Below, in pieces: positions 1 to 7,791 of a stretch of 36,457 bases of DNA (within the stretch, counting starts at the first letter, position 1; each line of letters opens with the position of its first letter). The DNA is from Candidatus Blautia stercoravium. Its GTDB lineage: Bacteria > Bacillota > Clostridia > Lachnospirales > Lachnospiraceae. Below the pieces are notes generated by a model, which did no database searches, had not been told where the DNA came from, and was given only the letters and a program-made list of their open reading frames with translations. The position numbers and the translations under genes are program-made. The DNA lies in assembly GCA_019114495.1 (NCBI GenBank), contig DXFK01000080.1, forward strand, positions 1-36,457, written 5' to 3'.

Positions 1-1089
1 CTCCAGTACCAGACGGCTCTGGATTCTCTTCAGTGCCTGAGGTCTCATCTGCTCCTGAACTTTTGCGTTGTCAAGACCTGTAAACTGATAGTACTGGTCA
101 ATAGATAATCCTTGAGCCTGCATTCTTCTGATGAAATCCTGCATTAACTGCTGAATCTGGTTCTGAATCATAGCTTCCGGAATATCCATCTGTGCGTTTT
201 CAATAACAGCGTCTACCGCTTTGTCTTCTGTTTCGCGTTTTGCAACAGATTCTTTGCGTTCTTTTAAGTTCTTAGCAATGTCTGCTTTGTACTCTTCCAG
301 TGTATCGAACTCAGAAACATCTTTTGCAAATTCATCATCCAATTCCGGAAGTTCTTTCACTTTGATAGCTTTTACTGTGCATTTGAATACAGCCGGTTTT
401 CCAGCCAGGTCATTTGCATGGTAGTTTTCCGGGAAAGTAACGTTTACTTCTTTTTCTACGTTTAATTCAGCGCCTACTAACTGTTCTTCAAATCCAGGAA
501 TGAAGGAGTTGGATCCGATTGTCAGCGGATAGTCTGTTCCTTTTCCGCCTTCAAAAGCAACACCGTCAACGAAACCTTCAAAATCCAGAGTTACCATATC
601 GCCCTGTGCTACAGCTCTGTCATCTACGTCGATAGTTCTGGAATTGTTTTCCTGCTCTTTTTTCAGTTCAGCAGCAATTTCTTCTTCTGTTACTTCTGCA
701 GGAGAAACTTCGACTTCCAGACCTTTGTATTCACCTAAAGTCACTTCCGGTTTTACAGCTACTTCTGCTGTGAAGATAAAGGATTTTCCTTTTTCAATCT
801 GTACAACGTCGATTTCCGGCTGAGAAACGATATCCAGTCCGCTTTCTTCTGCTACCTTTGGATATTCAGCCTGAATCAGAGCGTTTGCTGCGTCTTCAAA
901 AAAGATACCTGCGCCGTACATTTTTTCAATCATCATGCGAGGAGCTTTTCCTTTACGGAAGCCCGGGATTGTAATTTTGTTTCTGTTTTTCATGTATGCA
1001 GCCTGCACTGCTTTTTCAAAATCTTCTGCGGCAACTTCAACAGTAAGTTTTGCCATGTTCTTTTCTAAGTTTTCTACCTGTACACTCAT
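1..1089 (-). CDS. tig: Trigger factor (peptidyl-prolyl isomerase chaperone), 3' end outside window
   Basis: This is the ribosome-associated folding chaperone that meets nascent chains at the exit tunnel. The ORF track omits it because its stop lies outside the window, but the minus frame from 1089 stays open for 363 codons. It starts MSVQVENLEKN after an AAGGAGG site 11 bases upstream. The N-terminal ribosome-binding signature is present as GFRKGKAP near residue 45. A central FKBP-type domain follows (GDMVTLDFEGFVDG, then FIPGFEEQLVGA), and then the helical C-terminal region, which is cut by the window edge. The family usually has about 430 residues, so roughly 65 are missing. In Clostridia clpP and clpX often lie downstream, which would be outside this window. 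Identification is secure. Confidence 0.96.
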   Translation of the reverse strand, partial: MSVQVENLEKNMAKLTVEVAAEDFEKAVQAAYMKNRNKITIPGFRKGKAPRMMIEKMYGAGIFFEDAANALIQAEYPKVAEESGLDIVSQPEIDVVQIEKGKSFIFTAEVAVKPEVTLGEYKGLEVEVSPAEVTEEEIAAELKKEQENNSRTIDVDDRAVAQGDMVTLDFEGFVDGVAFEGGKGTDYPLTIGSNSFIPGFEEQLVGAELNVEKEVNVTFPENYHANDLAGKPAVFKCTVKAIKVKELPELDDEFAKDVSEFDTLEEYKADIAKNLKERKESVAKRETEDKAVDAVIENAQMDIPEAMIQNQIQQLMQDFIRRMQAQGLSIDQYYQFTGLDNAKVQEQMRPQALKRIQSRLVLE

Positions 1090-1181
1090 TGTTATGAATT
1101 CCTCCTTGAATTTCTATATGCATCTGCCCTGCCAAAAACAGCAGAAAACAGCGCTTTTTTCATACTTACAGTCATTAACAC

Positions 1182-1190
1182 AGTATAGCA
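1182..1190 (-). promoter_or_regulatory. Extended -10 promoter for tig
   Basis: On the minus strand TGC directly precedes TATACT, an extended -10 element about 90 bases upstream of the trigger factor start. The -35 position (TGGCGT at 17-base spacing) is poor, which fits an extended -10 promoter. It lies after the stop of the DJ-1 family gene, so tig can be transcribed independently. Confidence 0.55.
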
Positions 1191-1258
1191 CAAGGGTTTG
1201 GAAAACGCCAGTGTTTTTTTTCGTATCCCCCGATTTCTACAGGGTTTTCACGAAATTT

Positions 1259-1816
1259 TTATAAATTTTCTCTGAAAATAATAGATTTTTGAATTTCCAG
1301 GGCTTTTTCTTCCCCGTAAAGCTGGGAAATTAACTCCAATGCAAAGGGAATGGCTGTGCCCAGCCCTCTGCTGGTGGTAATATTTCCATCTCTTACCACT
1401 TCCTGTGTTCCCACCTGGGCGCCGGTAAGTTTTTCTTCAAATCCCGGATAGCAGACTGCTTTCTTTTCTTTTAAAATCCCCAGTGCTCCTAACACACTTG
1501 GGGCCGCACAGATAGCTGCCACATTCTTTCCATCTGCCGCAAAGTCCTGCAGAAGTCTGCAAAGCCCTGCATGTTCTCCCAGATGAAGAGTTCCCGGCAT
1601 ACCGCCCGGAAGCACCAGCAGGTCCATCTTGCTGTAATCCGCTTCTTCAAACAGAACGTCTGCCTGGAGAACGATGTTGTGGGAACCTGTCACTGTCTTT
1701 GTATTGCTGATGGAAACCATCTGCACTTCGGCTCCTGCTCTTCTTAAAAGGTCCACAACAGCCAGACCTTCGATTTCTTCAAATCCGTCTGCTGTAAATA
1801 CACATACTTTTGCCAT
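1259..1816 (-). CDS. DJ-1/PfpI family protein
   Basis: This is a 185-residue member of the DJ-1/PfpI (ThiJ) superfamily. Members are deglycase/glyoxalase-like enzymes or redox-responsive proteins; the substrate cannot be read from sequence. The conserved acidic residue occurs in DGFEEIEG (around residue 14). The nucleophilic-elbow cysteine lies in AAICAAPSVLG (around residue 104), and LVLPGGMPG precedes it as in the family. The start is preceded by GAGGTAAGG. It lies 40 bases after the pseudouridine synthase stop and is the last gene of the operon headed by the GNAT gene at 4108. The single-domain length is normal. Confidence 0.9.
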   Translation of the reverse strand: MAKVCVFTADGFEEIEGLAVVDLLRRAGAEVQMVSISNTKTVTGSHNIVLQADVLFEEADYSKMDLLVLPGGMPGTLHLGEHAGLCRLLQDFAADGKNVAAICAAPSVLGALGILKEKKAVCYPGFEEKLTGAQVGTQEVVRDGNITTSRGLGTAIPFALELISQLYGEEKALEIQKSIIFRENL

Positions 1817-1856
1817 AGTCCTTACCTCTTTTCTATTTTCTTTCGATCAAATACAT

Positions 1857-2738
1857 CTATACTTCCCACTTCTTTGCTGCCCTTCCCCAAAGCACGATTT
1901 TTTCCTGGGTAAACGGCTGATAAAACTCCACTCTCCCGGCATACAGAGCCAGTCCCTCAAATACCGGGTTTTGGCCGTCTCCGTAAATTACGTCTCCCAA
2001 AAGAGGATGTCCAATCCCCGCCATATGCACCCGTATCTGATGTGTCCTTCCCGTAAATATCCTGCACTTCACCAGTGTACAATTCTCTCTTTCTTCCAGC
2101 ACTTGGTATCTGGTGCAGGCCGTTTTGCCCTGTGGATGAATCTGCATTTTCAGCTTCTCTCCCGGAATTGGGGCAATAGAAGCAGTAATCTCCCCTTCTC
2201 TTTGCTCTAATTTCCCTTTCACCAGCGCATAATATATTTTCTGAAAACGCCCGTCCTGCTTCTGTGCAGACAGCCGCGCCGCTGCCATCTGATTTTTGGC
2301 ATACACCATAAGACCAAAAGTATCCTTATCCAGCCTTCCCACAGCCCGGACAATCCCTCCTTCTCCCTGTTTCTGCAGATACTCCGCCACCCGGTTTCCC
2401 AGAGTATCCTCATAATGTCCCCGTCCCGGATGACAGGGCATGCCGCCGGGCTTTTCCGTTACCAGTAAATCTCTGTCCTCATAGAGAATCTCCAGTTCTC
2501 CTGCACAAGGCTTCACCCGGCTTTTCTCTTCCTGCAATTCCTCCAGACGCACCTGCAGGTTCTGTCCCACAGAAGGTCTGTATGTAATTCTCTGCCGCCT
2601 TCCATCTATGCAGATACCCTTTAGCTGGAATTTTGCCCGGCTGACTTCCCGCCTGCTCAGTCCCAGATTTTCCCTCAGAATCTTTTCCAGGGATTTTCCT
2701 TCCAGCTTTTCGTCTATCTCTAATTCCAGTATTTTCAT
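1857..2738 (-). CDS. RluA-family RNA pseudouridine synthase
   Basis: This enzyme isomerises uridine to pseudouridine in rRNA or tRNA; the target position is not predictable from sequence. An S4-like N-terminal domain (LSRREVSRAKFQLKG, about residues 25-45) precedes the catalytic domain. The signature GRLDKDTFGLMVYAKN carries the catalytic Asp, and GRTHQIRVHMAGIGHPLLGD follows. I chose the ATG at 2738 because it follows the map stop by one base (TAAGATG), suggesting coupling, and because MKILELEID is a natural N-terminus. The ORF track uses a GTG at 2759, which would overlap map by 20 bases and has an SD too close to the start. Length is 293 residues, typical of the family. Confidence 0.92.
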   Translation of the reverse strand: MKILELEIDEKLEGKSLEKILRENLGLSRREVSRAKFQLKGICIDGRRQRITYRPSVGQNLQVRLEELQEEKSRVKPCAGELEILYEDRDLLVTEKPGGMPCHPGRGHYEDTLGNRVAEYLQKQGEGGIVRAVGRLDKDTFGLMVYAKNQMAAARLSAQKQDGRFQKIYYALVKGKLEQREGEITASIAPIPGEKLKMQIHPQGKTACTRYQVLEERENCTLVKCRIFTGRTHQIRVHMAGIGHPLLGDVIYGDGQNPVFEGLALYAGRVEFYQPFTQEKIVLWGRAAKKWEV

Positions 2739-2739
2739 C

Positions 2740-3612
2740 TTACCAGCAGAGCACTTCACTGCCTTCTTCTGTCACCAGTACCATAATTTCCCACTGGGCA
2801 GAAGGCAGCCCGTCATCCGTATACACGGTCCAGCCATCCGTGTCATCGGTGTAGATTTCATGAGTTCCCATATTAATCATAGGCTCAATGGTGAAAATCA
2901 TTCCCGGTACCATGAGCATACCGGTTCCGGCTTTCTGGATATAACCCACCCAGGGGTCCTCATGAAACTCCAGCCCTACCCCGTGTCCGCCGATTTCTCT
3001 AACCACAGAATAGCCGTTTGCGTGAGCATGCTCATACACCGCCTGACTCATATCTCCCAGATATCCCCAGGGCTTTACTTTTTCCAGGCCTTTCTCCACA
3101 CATTCCTTTGTTACTTCCACCAGCTTTTTCTTCTCACTGCTGACTTCTCCGATGCAGAACATGCGGGAGGAATCTGAAAAATAGCCATCTAAAATCGTAG
3201 ACACATCTACATTAATAATGTCTCCTTCTTTCAGAACAACGTCTTTAGACGGAATTCCGTGGCATACCTGGTCATTAATAGAAGTGCACACACTCTTGGG
3301 AAAGCCGCCATAATTTAAAGGCGCAGGGACAGCCCCTGCTTTTTCTGTAATGGCAGACACCCAGTCGTCAATTTCCTGTGTTGTAACTCCTTCCTTGATA
3401 TGTTCTGCCACATAGTCCAGAATCTCCACATTGATTTTGGCACTTTCTTTGATTTTTTCAATCTGTGCCGGTGTTTTCAGAATCTCATGAGAAGGTACCA
3501 GCACTCCCTGTGACTCATAAAATTTTAATTTTTCATCAAATGCATAATGACATTTCTTGTATTTTTTACCGCTGCCGCACCAACAGGGATCATTTCTCTG
3601 CAGCAAATGCAT
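2740..3612 (-). CDS. map: Methionine aminopeptidase type I with N-terminal SEC-C zinc motif
   Basis: This metalloprotease removes the initiator methionine from new proteins. The SEC-C motif NDPCWCGSGKKYKKCH sits at residues 7-22 and probably binds zinc and helps ribosome association. The catalytic pita-bread domain follows, with metal ligands visible in INVDVSTILDGYFSD, GGHGVGLEFHEDP and the C-terminal IEPMI segment. The true start is the ATG at 3612, preceded by AGGAGG at 8-base spacing. The ORF track's upstream start would add 31 residues of unrelated, Arg-rich sequence read through the GNAT gene. It overlaps the 3' end of that gene by 23 bases, so the two are translationally linked. Length is 290 residues. 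Confidence 0.96.
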   Translation of the reverse strand: MHLLQRNDPCWCGSGKKYKKCHYAFDEKLKFYESQGVLVPSHEILKTPAQIEKIKESAKINVEILDYVAEHIKEGVTTQEIDDWVSAITEKAGAVPAPLNYGGFPKSVCTSINDQVCHGIPSKDVVLKEGDIINVDVSTILDGYFSDSSRMFCIGEVSSEKKKLVEVTKECVEKGLEKVKPWGYLGDMSQAVYEHAHANGYSVVREIGGHGVGLEFHEDPWVGYIQKAGTGMLMVPGMIFTIEPMINMGTHEIYTDDTDGWTVYTDDGLPSAQWEIMVLVTEEGSEVLCW

Positions 3613-4108
3613 CTGCCTGCGCCTCCTTCTGTCTCTGATATGCAATTCTTGGAGAACCATCCTCCACATAAATGATACCGCATCTTTCAAATCCGTTTTT
3701 CTCAAAAACCTGCTGCATCACTGTATTTTCTCTGTGAGTGTCTCCCCGTACATTGCCGCACTGTGCAAAGCACCAGTCCAGACAAAAGGAAGCAACCCCT
3801 CTGACTTTTCCTGCGGATGCCATACGGTGCATCACACCATAAGGTCTGGCATTTTTCCACGCTCCGGCTTCAATTCTTTCATAGCAGGGGTCTGGCTGCA
3901 TGGAGAACATAAATACACCTGCCAAATCCTGTCCTTCCCGGCAGACATACAACTCTTGGTTCTCCAAATCTTTTTTCACCAGTTCCGTGGACGGATATCC
4001 CTCTTTCCATTGGCTTGGATTTCCGTGCTCCTGCATAAAAGCCCTTGCCCGTCCATATATTTCCATAATTTCCGCTAAATCTTCTGTTTTCGCTTTTGTA
4101 ATCTGCAT
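3590..4108 (-). CDS. GNAT-family N-acetyltransferase
   Basis: Predicted acetyl-CoA-dependent acyltransferase of unknown substrate. The N-terminus MQITKAKTEDLAEIMEIYGRAR is the classic first strand and helix of GNAT proteins. The region VRGDTHRENTVMQQVFEKNGFERCG matches motif B of the fold (the D-T-H-x-N-x-x-M-Q pattern found in many clostridial members). Three starts are possible (GTG 4135, ATG 4120, ATG 4108). The promoter at 4141 puts the transcript start near 4134, which argues against 4135. I prefer 4108 because GGTGGA lies just upstream and the fold begins there. It is the first gene of the GNAT-map-rluA-DJ-1 operon and overlaps map. Confidence 0.88.
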   Translation of the reverse strand: MQITKAKTEDLAEIMEIYGRARAFMQEHGNPSQWKEGYPSTELVKKDLENQELYVCREGQDLAGVFMFSMQPDPCYERIEAGAWKNARPYGVMHRMASAGKVRGVASFCLDWCFAQCGNVRGDTHRENTVMQQVFEKNGFERCGIIYVEDGSPRIAYQRQKEAQADAFAAEK

Positions 4109-4140
4109 ATTTTCCACCATGCTTTCTTTTTTCACTATGC

Positions 4141-4169
4141 ATTATACCATTGTTTTTCTCTTTTTTCCA
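4141..4169 (-). promoter_or_regulatory. Sigma-A promoter of the GNAT-map operon
   Basis: On the minus strand TGGAAA, a 17-base spacer and TATAAT are followed by a start site about 26 bases before the chosen GNAT start. The three bases before the -10 are TGG, giving an extended -10 element. Confidence 0.75.
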
Positions 4170-4200
4170 CTTATGAAATCGTTGTAATTTTCTGATTTTT

Positions 4201-4222
4201 TTATATTGCAAAAACAATATAA
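4201..4222. repeat. Inverted repeat TTATATTG/CAATATAA
   Basis: A perfect 8-bp dyad with a 6-base loop lies between the divergent promoters at 4141 (minus) and 4264 (plus). It could be an operator or simply AT-rich structure. The run of T lies on the 5' side on the plus strand, so it is not a terminator. Confidence 0.4.
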
Positions 4223-4263
4223 CAGTTTATTATTTTGTTTTTTGTCTTTTTTCTATTTTTATA

Positions 4264-4292
4264 TTGACAAACCATAATTTCACTGTTATAAT
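4264..4292 (+). promoter_or_regulatory. Perfect consensus sigma-A promoter of orphan RNA
   Basis: TTGACA, exactly 17 bases, TATAAT on the plus strand. It is the strongest promoter match in the window, yet no conventional gene follows on that strand. Transcription should start near 4299. Confidence 0.85.
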
Positions 4293-4446
4293 TTAAGTAT
4301 CAAATAAATCAAGAGAAAGATCACAGAAAGGATTGATTCCACCAAAAACTTAACATTTTTCTCATAATACAAAAGAAAGGACGGTACGGACCACCAGAAA
4401 CGTAAACAAACACCCAATTAAAAATTTTTTTACGAGGTATATTCCA

Positions 4447-4467
4447 ATGGATCTTGAAGTACATTAA
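4447..4467 (+). CDS. Six-codon ORF MDLEVH abutting a terminator
   Basis: ATG and five further sense codons followed by TAA, preceded by GAGGT at 8-base spacing. The stop codon ends at the base immediately before the first stem base of the terminator. A ribosome at this stop would cover the left arm of the hairpin, so translation could interfere with termination. It could equally be a chance short ORF. Confidence 0.35.
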   Translation: MDLEVH

Positions 4468-4506
4468 AAAGGCATCATTCTAAAATAAGTTCAGAATGAT
4501 GCCTTT
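4468..4506. terminator. Bidirectional terminator hairpin
   Basis: Perfect 14-bp stem AAAGGCATCATTCT/AGAATGATGCCTTT with an 11-base loop. On the minus strand it is followed by TTTTTAA and lies about 50 bases after the export-protein stop. On the plus strand the stem's own final TTT ends the orphan RNA, so the T-run there is weaker. Confidence 0.8.
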
Positions 4507-4554
4507 CCTTATCACTTTTTTCTTTCAAAACACATCCAAAATGCAAGTCTGTTC

Positions 4555-5031
4555 TTAAAAAATCGCTCCCAGAGCACCGAAAGCTCCCATACTTACAGCC
4601 GCCATGATAATACCGGCCAGAATTACGCCAAGCATAACGGCAATGACACTGGATTTGAAATCCATATCCAGAATGCTGGCCGCCAGCGTTCCTGTCCATG
4701 CGCCTGTTCCCGGAAGTGGAACTCCTACAAAGAGCAGCAGAGCCACGAAAAGTCCTTTTCCCGCTTTTTCCTGCAGCTTTTTCCCGCCTCTTTCACCTTT
4801 ATCCAGACACCAGGTAAAAAATTTTCCGATAATCGGTTTGTCAGCTCCCCACACCAGCACTTTTCTGGCAAAGAAGTAAATAATCGGAACCGGAAGCATA
4901 TTTCCGAGAATAGCTACAATATAATACTGTACAAAAGGCAAGCCCAGCCCCTCTGCAATGGGAATCGCACCTCGAAGTTCAATCAGGGGTACCATAGAAA
5001 TAAAAAATACAATCAGGTATTTTTCTAACAT
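4555..5031 (-). CDS. Small multidrug export protein family (COG2426-like) membrane protein
   Basis: A 158-residue integral membrane protein with about four hydrophobic segments (residues 2-20, 34-54, 90-112 and 130-155). It matches the putative small multidrug export family (PF06695-like): the N-terminal ISMVPLIELRGAIPIAEGLGLP and the central GVPLPGTGAWTGTLAA are typical. Despite the family name, the transported substrate is unknown. The start follows AAGGAG at 8-base spacing. It has its own promoter at 5079 and a terminator at 4468, so it is probably monocistronic. Proline- and glycine-rich re-entrant-like motifs hint at a DedA-like architecture; that is inference. Confidence 0.88.
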   Translation of the reverse strand: MLEKYLIVFFISMVPLIELRGAIPIAEGLGLPFVQYYIVAILGNMLPVPIIYFFARKVLVWGADKPIIGKFFTWCLDKGERGGKKLQEKAGKGLFVALLLFVGVPLPGTGAWTGTLAASILDMDFKSSVIAVMLGVILAGIIMAAVSMGAFGALGAIF

Positions 5032-5078
5032 AAAAATCTCCTTTTATCCTATTTTCCAACATGCAATGCATCCGTTTC

Positions 5079-5107
5079 AATATAGCACCCTTTCTGAACT
5101 GGCGCAA
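5079..5107 (-). promoter_or_regulatory. Promoter of the small export protein gene
   Basis: TTGCGC, 17 bases, TATATT on the minus strand, with TGC directly before the -10 (extended -10). The start site is about 40 bases before the gene. Confidence 0.7.
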
Positions 5108-5158
5108 GCATTTTTCGACAATCCCACGCAGATTTTACACAAGTTTTATTTTTTCACA

Positions 5159-6046
5159 TCAGATGGTTCTCTCATCTCCCCAGAAGAACAGAGCAACGGT
5201 TCCCGGACCTGTATGGGCGCCGATAACCGTTCCGATGCTGTTTATCAAGACTTTTCCATCCAGATTCGGAAATTTTTCTTCTATCATATCTGCCACTTTC
5301 CGCGCGTCTTCTTCGCAGGCTGAGCAGGATATAAAGCACTTTCCGCTGTAATCCAATCCTCCCTTGGCATGCTCCTCCATGCGTTTTACCATTTCCCGGA
5401 TAACCTGTTTCTTTCCTCTGTATTTGCTTCTGGGAATCAGTTTTCCTTCGGAATTGACATTCATCAGCGGACAGATATTTAAAGCCTGTCCTACAAAACC
5501 GGAGACTTTGGAAATTCTGCCGCCTCGGATAAAGCTAGTCAGGTCTGTGGAAAAGAACCAATGGTGCAGCTTGTTTCTGTTTTCCTCCAGCCAGGCAGCA
5601 TTTTCTTCCAGGCCAAGCCCCTCCTGCTGCTTTGTCAGAGCCATGTCCACCAGCATACCGTATCCAGAAGAAGCAGCCAGAGAATCAATAATCATAACTT
5701 TTCTGTCCGGATATTTTTCTTCCATCTGCGCTTTTGCAATATTAGCAGAATTAATACTGCCCGAAATACCGCTTGACAGTGTCAGGTGCAGAATATCCAG
5801 ACCTTTCTGCAAAATCGGCTCAAACAATTCCATATACTGCTGGGTATTCACCTGAGCCGTGGTAGGTTCTGCGCCATTGGCAATTTTTTTATAAAATTCA
5901 TCAAAAGGCATGGATTTTCCCAAATCATCGGGATACTGCACGCCGTCCATCAGAAAGTTAAAACATACAAAAGGTATTTTTTTCTCTTCAAAATACTGTG
6001 CCGGCATATCTGCTGTGGAACAGCAGGTAATCTGATATTCACTCAT
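5159..6046 (-). CDS. DegV family fatty-acid-binding protein
   Basis: A 295-residue DegV protein. Characterised members (FakB) hold a fatty acid while the kinase FakA phosphorylates it, so the product may feed phospholipid synthesis; other members are uncharacterised. The N-terminal CCSTADMPAQYFEE resembles the family's S-T/C-D-L-P motif. TAQVNTQQYMELFEP and LTLSSGISGSINSA are the conserved lipid-pocket motifs, and RGGRISKVSGFVGQALNICPLM follows in the middle. The C-terminal GTVIGAHTGPGTVALFFWG is diagnostic. The start has AGGAGG at 8-base spacing. No fakA-like gene is nearby. It follows the MFS/SpeE-like gene by 65 bases and probably shares its operon. Confidence 0.94.
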   Translation of the reverse strand: MSEYQITCCSTADMPAQYFEEKKIPFVCFNFLMDGVQYPDDLGKSMPFDEFYKKIANGAEPTTAQVNTQQYMELFEPILQKGLDILHLTLSSGISGSINSANIAKAQMEEKYPDRKVMIIDSLAASSGYGMLVDMALTKQQEGLGLEENAAWLEENRNKLHHWFFSTDLTSFIRGGRISKVSGFVGQALNICPLMNVNSEGKLIPRSKYRGKKQVIREMVKRMEEHAKGGLDYSGKCFISCSACEEDARKVADMIEEKFPNLDGKVLINSIGTVIGAHTGPGTVALFFWGDERTI

Positions 6047-6111
6047 AAGGTTTTCCTCCTCTGCATTCTTGCTTTTTGCATTCCTATTTTAACACTTTAC
6101 ATGGAAATTGA

Positions 6112-7713
6112 CTAGAGCATTTCCAAAAGTCCCGAAAGCCCCTGTTCCTCGTAAATTCCTTTGTAATATTCCACTTCCCGTTCAATAATTCCATCAATGA
6201 CCTGAATACCCAGCAGTTCTACAGGCGCTTTATCATCTGTTAAAATATATTCCCCCTTTTCGCAGGGAGTCAGCTGCTGTGAAACCTCATACATCAGGTT
6301 CTGTAGTTCTCTGTCCCTAATTTTCGCAGTATTCTTTTCCAGATTTTCTTTGATTTCATGGTTGGCTGAAGCGAAAAGTTCCCGGTTCGTAGTTCCTTCC
6401 ACGTCTGCTGTATATACAGCAGGAAAGACCTCAGAAATGGTATCTGACAGATAATCGTTGATATTTCCCTCTCCCTTTGCCTGCATATTCATATTGACCA
6501 CCATAACTCCGTCTGTATGCAGATGTTCCTTCACAAGGGTAAAAAATTCCCTGCTGGACATCTGAAAAGGAATGGTAATATCCTGGTAAGCGTCCACCAT
6601 AATCACATCGTATTTTTTATCTACTGCCTGAAGATAGGCTCTCCCGTCATAAGTCGTCACCTTTACATTTTCCGGCAGATCAAAATATTCTCTGGAAAGA
6701 TCTGTAATCTTCTGATCAATCTCCACACCCTCCATGGACAGATTGTGGAAATAGGCCTGGCACTGTCTGGCATAAGTCCCGCTTCCCATACCCAGGATCA
6801 ATACTTCCAAGTTCTCTTTCTCCCCGGTATCTGCCATCAGAGGCGCAGCCATGGCCGTGTCGTAATACATACCGGTTAGCCCTTTTTCTTTCTGCATGAC
6901 AGACTGCACGCCAAAGAGCACATTGGTAGACAACACCACATTTTCTTTCGTTTCTTTTACCTGCAGATAATTGTAAACAGACTCCCCTTCATATAAAAGA
7001 TCCTGCTCCCAGAATGCAAAATGACTGCGGTTTCCCAGCACTGCACACAAGAGAAAAACCACAAGGGCTGCCGCACAGCTGCGTTTCTTCTTTCCTGTCT
7101 GGATGAAATAAATCAGAGCAAGCACCAGCAGTACACCGGAAAAAATCAGAAAAGTAATCGCCGTTCCCACGGCCGGAATGGTGACAAAGGTAGGAAAAAA
7201 GGTTCCGATAATGCTTCCAATGGTATTGAATGCGCCTAAAGTTCCCACAATCTTCCCATTGTCTTCCAGGCTGTCCACCGTGTACTTAGCCAGAGAAGGG
7301 GTAACCGTTCCCAGCAGAAACAGCGGAAATACAAAAATAATCATACAGGCTGCAAAAGCCGCAAGAATCAGAAAATTGTTGCTCACCGTAAATATCAGAA
7401 GTCCGGATACGCCCAGAATAATATATTTTCCCACCACGGGAATCAGGGCAATCCATACCGCAGCGATTAAAATTCTTCTGTACAGACGGTCCGGATTTGG
7501 GTCTTTGTCTGCGCTTCGTCCGCCCCAGATATTTCCCAGAGCCATAGCTATCATAATTGTTCCGATAATAATGGTCCACACAATCTGGGAAGAACTGAAA
7601 TAAGGAGCCAAAAGTCTGCTGGCCCCCAGTTCCACAGCCATAACCGCCATACCTGCAAAAAATTCTGTAAGATACAGGTAATATTTATTGCTCAAAATTG
7701 ATTTCTTTTCCAT
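6112..7713 (-). CDS. Fused MFS-type membrane domain / spermidine synthase-like protein
   Basis: A 533-residue protein with seven or eight hydrophobic helices in the first 240 residues, followed by a soluble SpeE-like methyltransferase-fold domain. In that domain VLILGMGSGTYARQC replaces the GGGDGG loop that binds decarboxylated AdoMet. GVEIDQKI is the ribose-contact acid and VMVDAY-like VIMVDAYQD carries the catalytic-site Asp. True spermidine synthases have GGGDGG, so aminopropyl transfer is possible but unproven. The start is the ATG at 7713 with AGGAGG 6 bases upstream; the ORF track adds 18 residues. Its neighbours are a DUF3048 lipoprotein gene and degV on the same strand. Confidence 0.87.
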   Translation of the reverse strand: MEKKSILSNKYYLYLTEFFAGMAVMAVELGASRLLAPYFSSSQIVWTIIIGTIMIAMALGNIWGGRSADKDPNPDRLYRRILIAAVWIALIPVVGKYIILGVSGLLIFTVSNNFLILAAFAACMIIFVFPLFLLGTVTPSLAKYTVDSLEDNGKIVGTLGAFNTIGSIIGTFFPTFVTIPAVGTAITFLIFSGVLLVLALIYFIQTGKKKRSCAAALVVFLLCAVLGNRSHFAFWEQDLLYEGESVYNYLQVKETKENVVLSTNVLFGVQSVMQKEKGLTGMYYDTAMAAPLMADTGEKENLEVLILGMGSGTYARQCQAYFHNLSMEGVEIDQKITDLSREYFDLPENVKVTTYDGRAYLQAVDKKYDVIMVDAYQDITIPFQMSSREFFTLVKEHLHTDGVMVVNMNMQAKGEGNINDYLSDTISEVFPAVYTADVEGTTNRELFASANHEIKENLEKNTAKIRDRELQNLMYEVSQQLTPCEKGEYILTDDKAPVELLGIQVIDGIIEREVEYYKGIYEEQGLSGLLEML

Positions 7714-7736
7714 ACACGCCTCCTGTCTATACTTGA

Positions 7737-7790
7737 AAACAGACGGGGCTGCCCCATAAATACTCATGGGATAACTCCGCCTGCCTGTTT
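7737..7790 (-). terminator. Imperfect hairpin between DUF3048 and MFS/SpeE-like genes
   Basis: AAACAG/CTGTTT ends with further broken pairing (GC-A-GG against CC-C-GT) and an inner CCCAT/ATGGG arm. A short T-run follows on the minus strand. It may be a weak or partial terminator, or an mRNA processing structure within the operon. Confidence 0.35.
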
Positions 7791-7791
7791 T

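Larger units (their letters stand above)
4299..4510 (+). ncRNA. Candidate small RNA or tiny-peptide transcript
   Basis: The unit runs from the perfect promoter at 4264 to a terminator hairpin at 4468-4506, giving an RNA of about 210 nt. Its body is A-rich with unpaired C-rich patches (CCACC near 4340, ACCACC near 4390, CACCC near 4411) that could pair with G-rich ribosome sites, as in some Gram-positive regulatory RNAs. A six-codon ORF with an SD lies just before the terminator. I do not recognise the family. It could be a trans-acting sRNA, a leader whose downstream gene is absent, or a messenger for a microprotein. Readthrough would run antisense into the export-protein gene at 4555. Confidence 0.6.
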
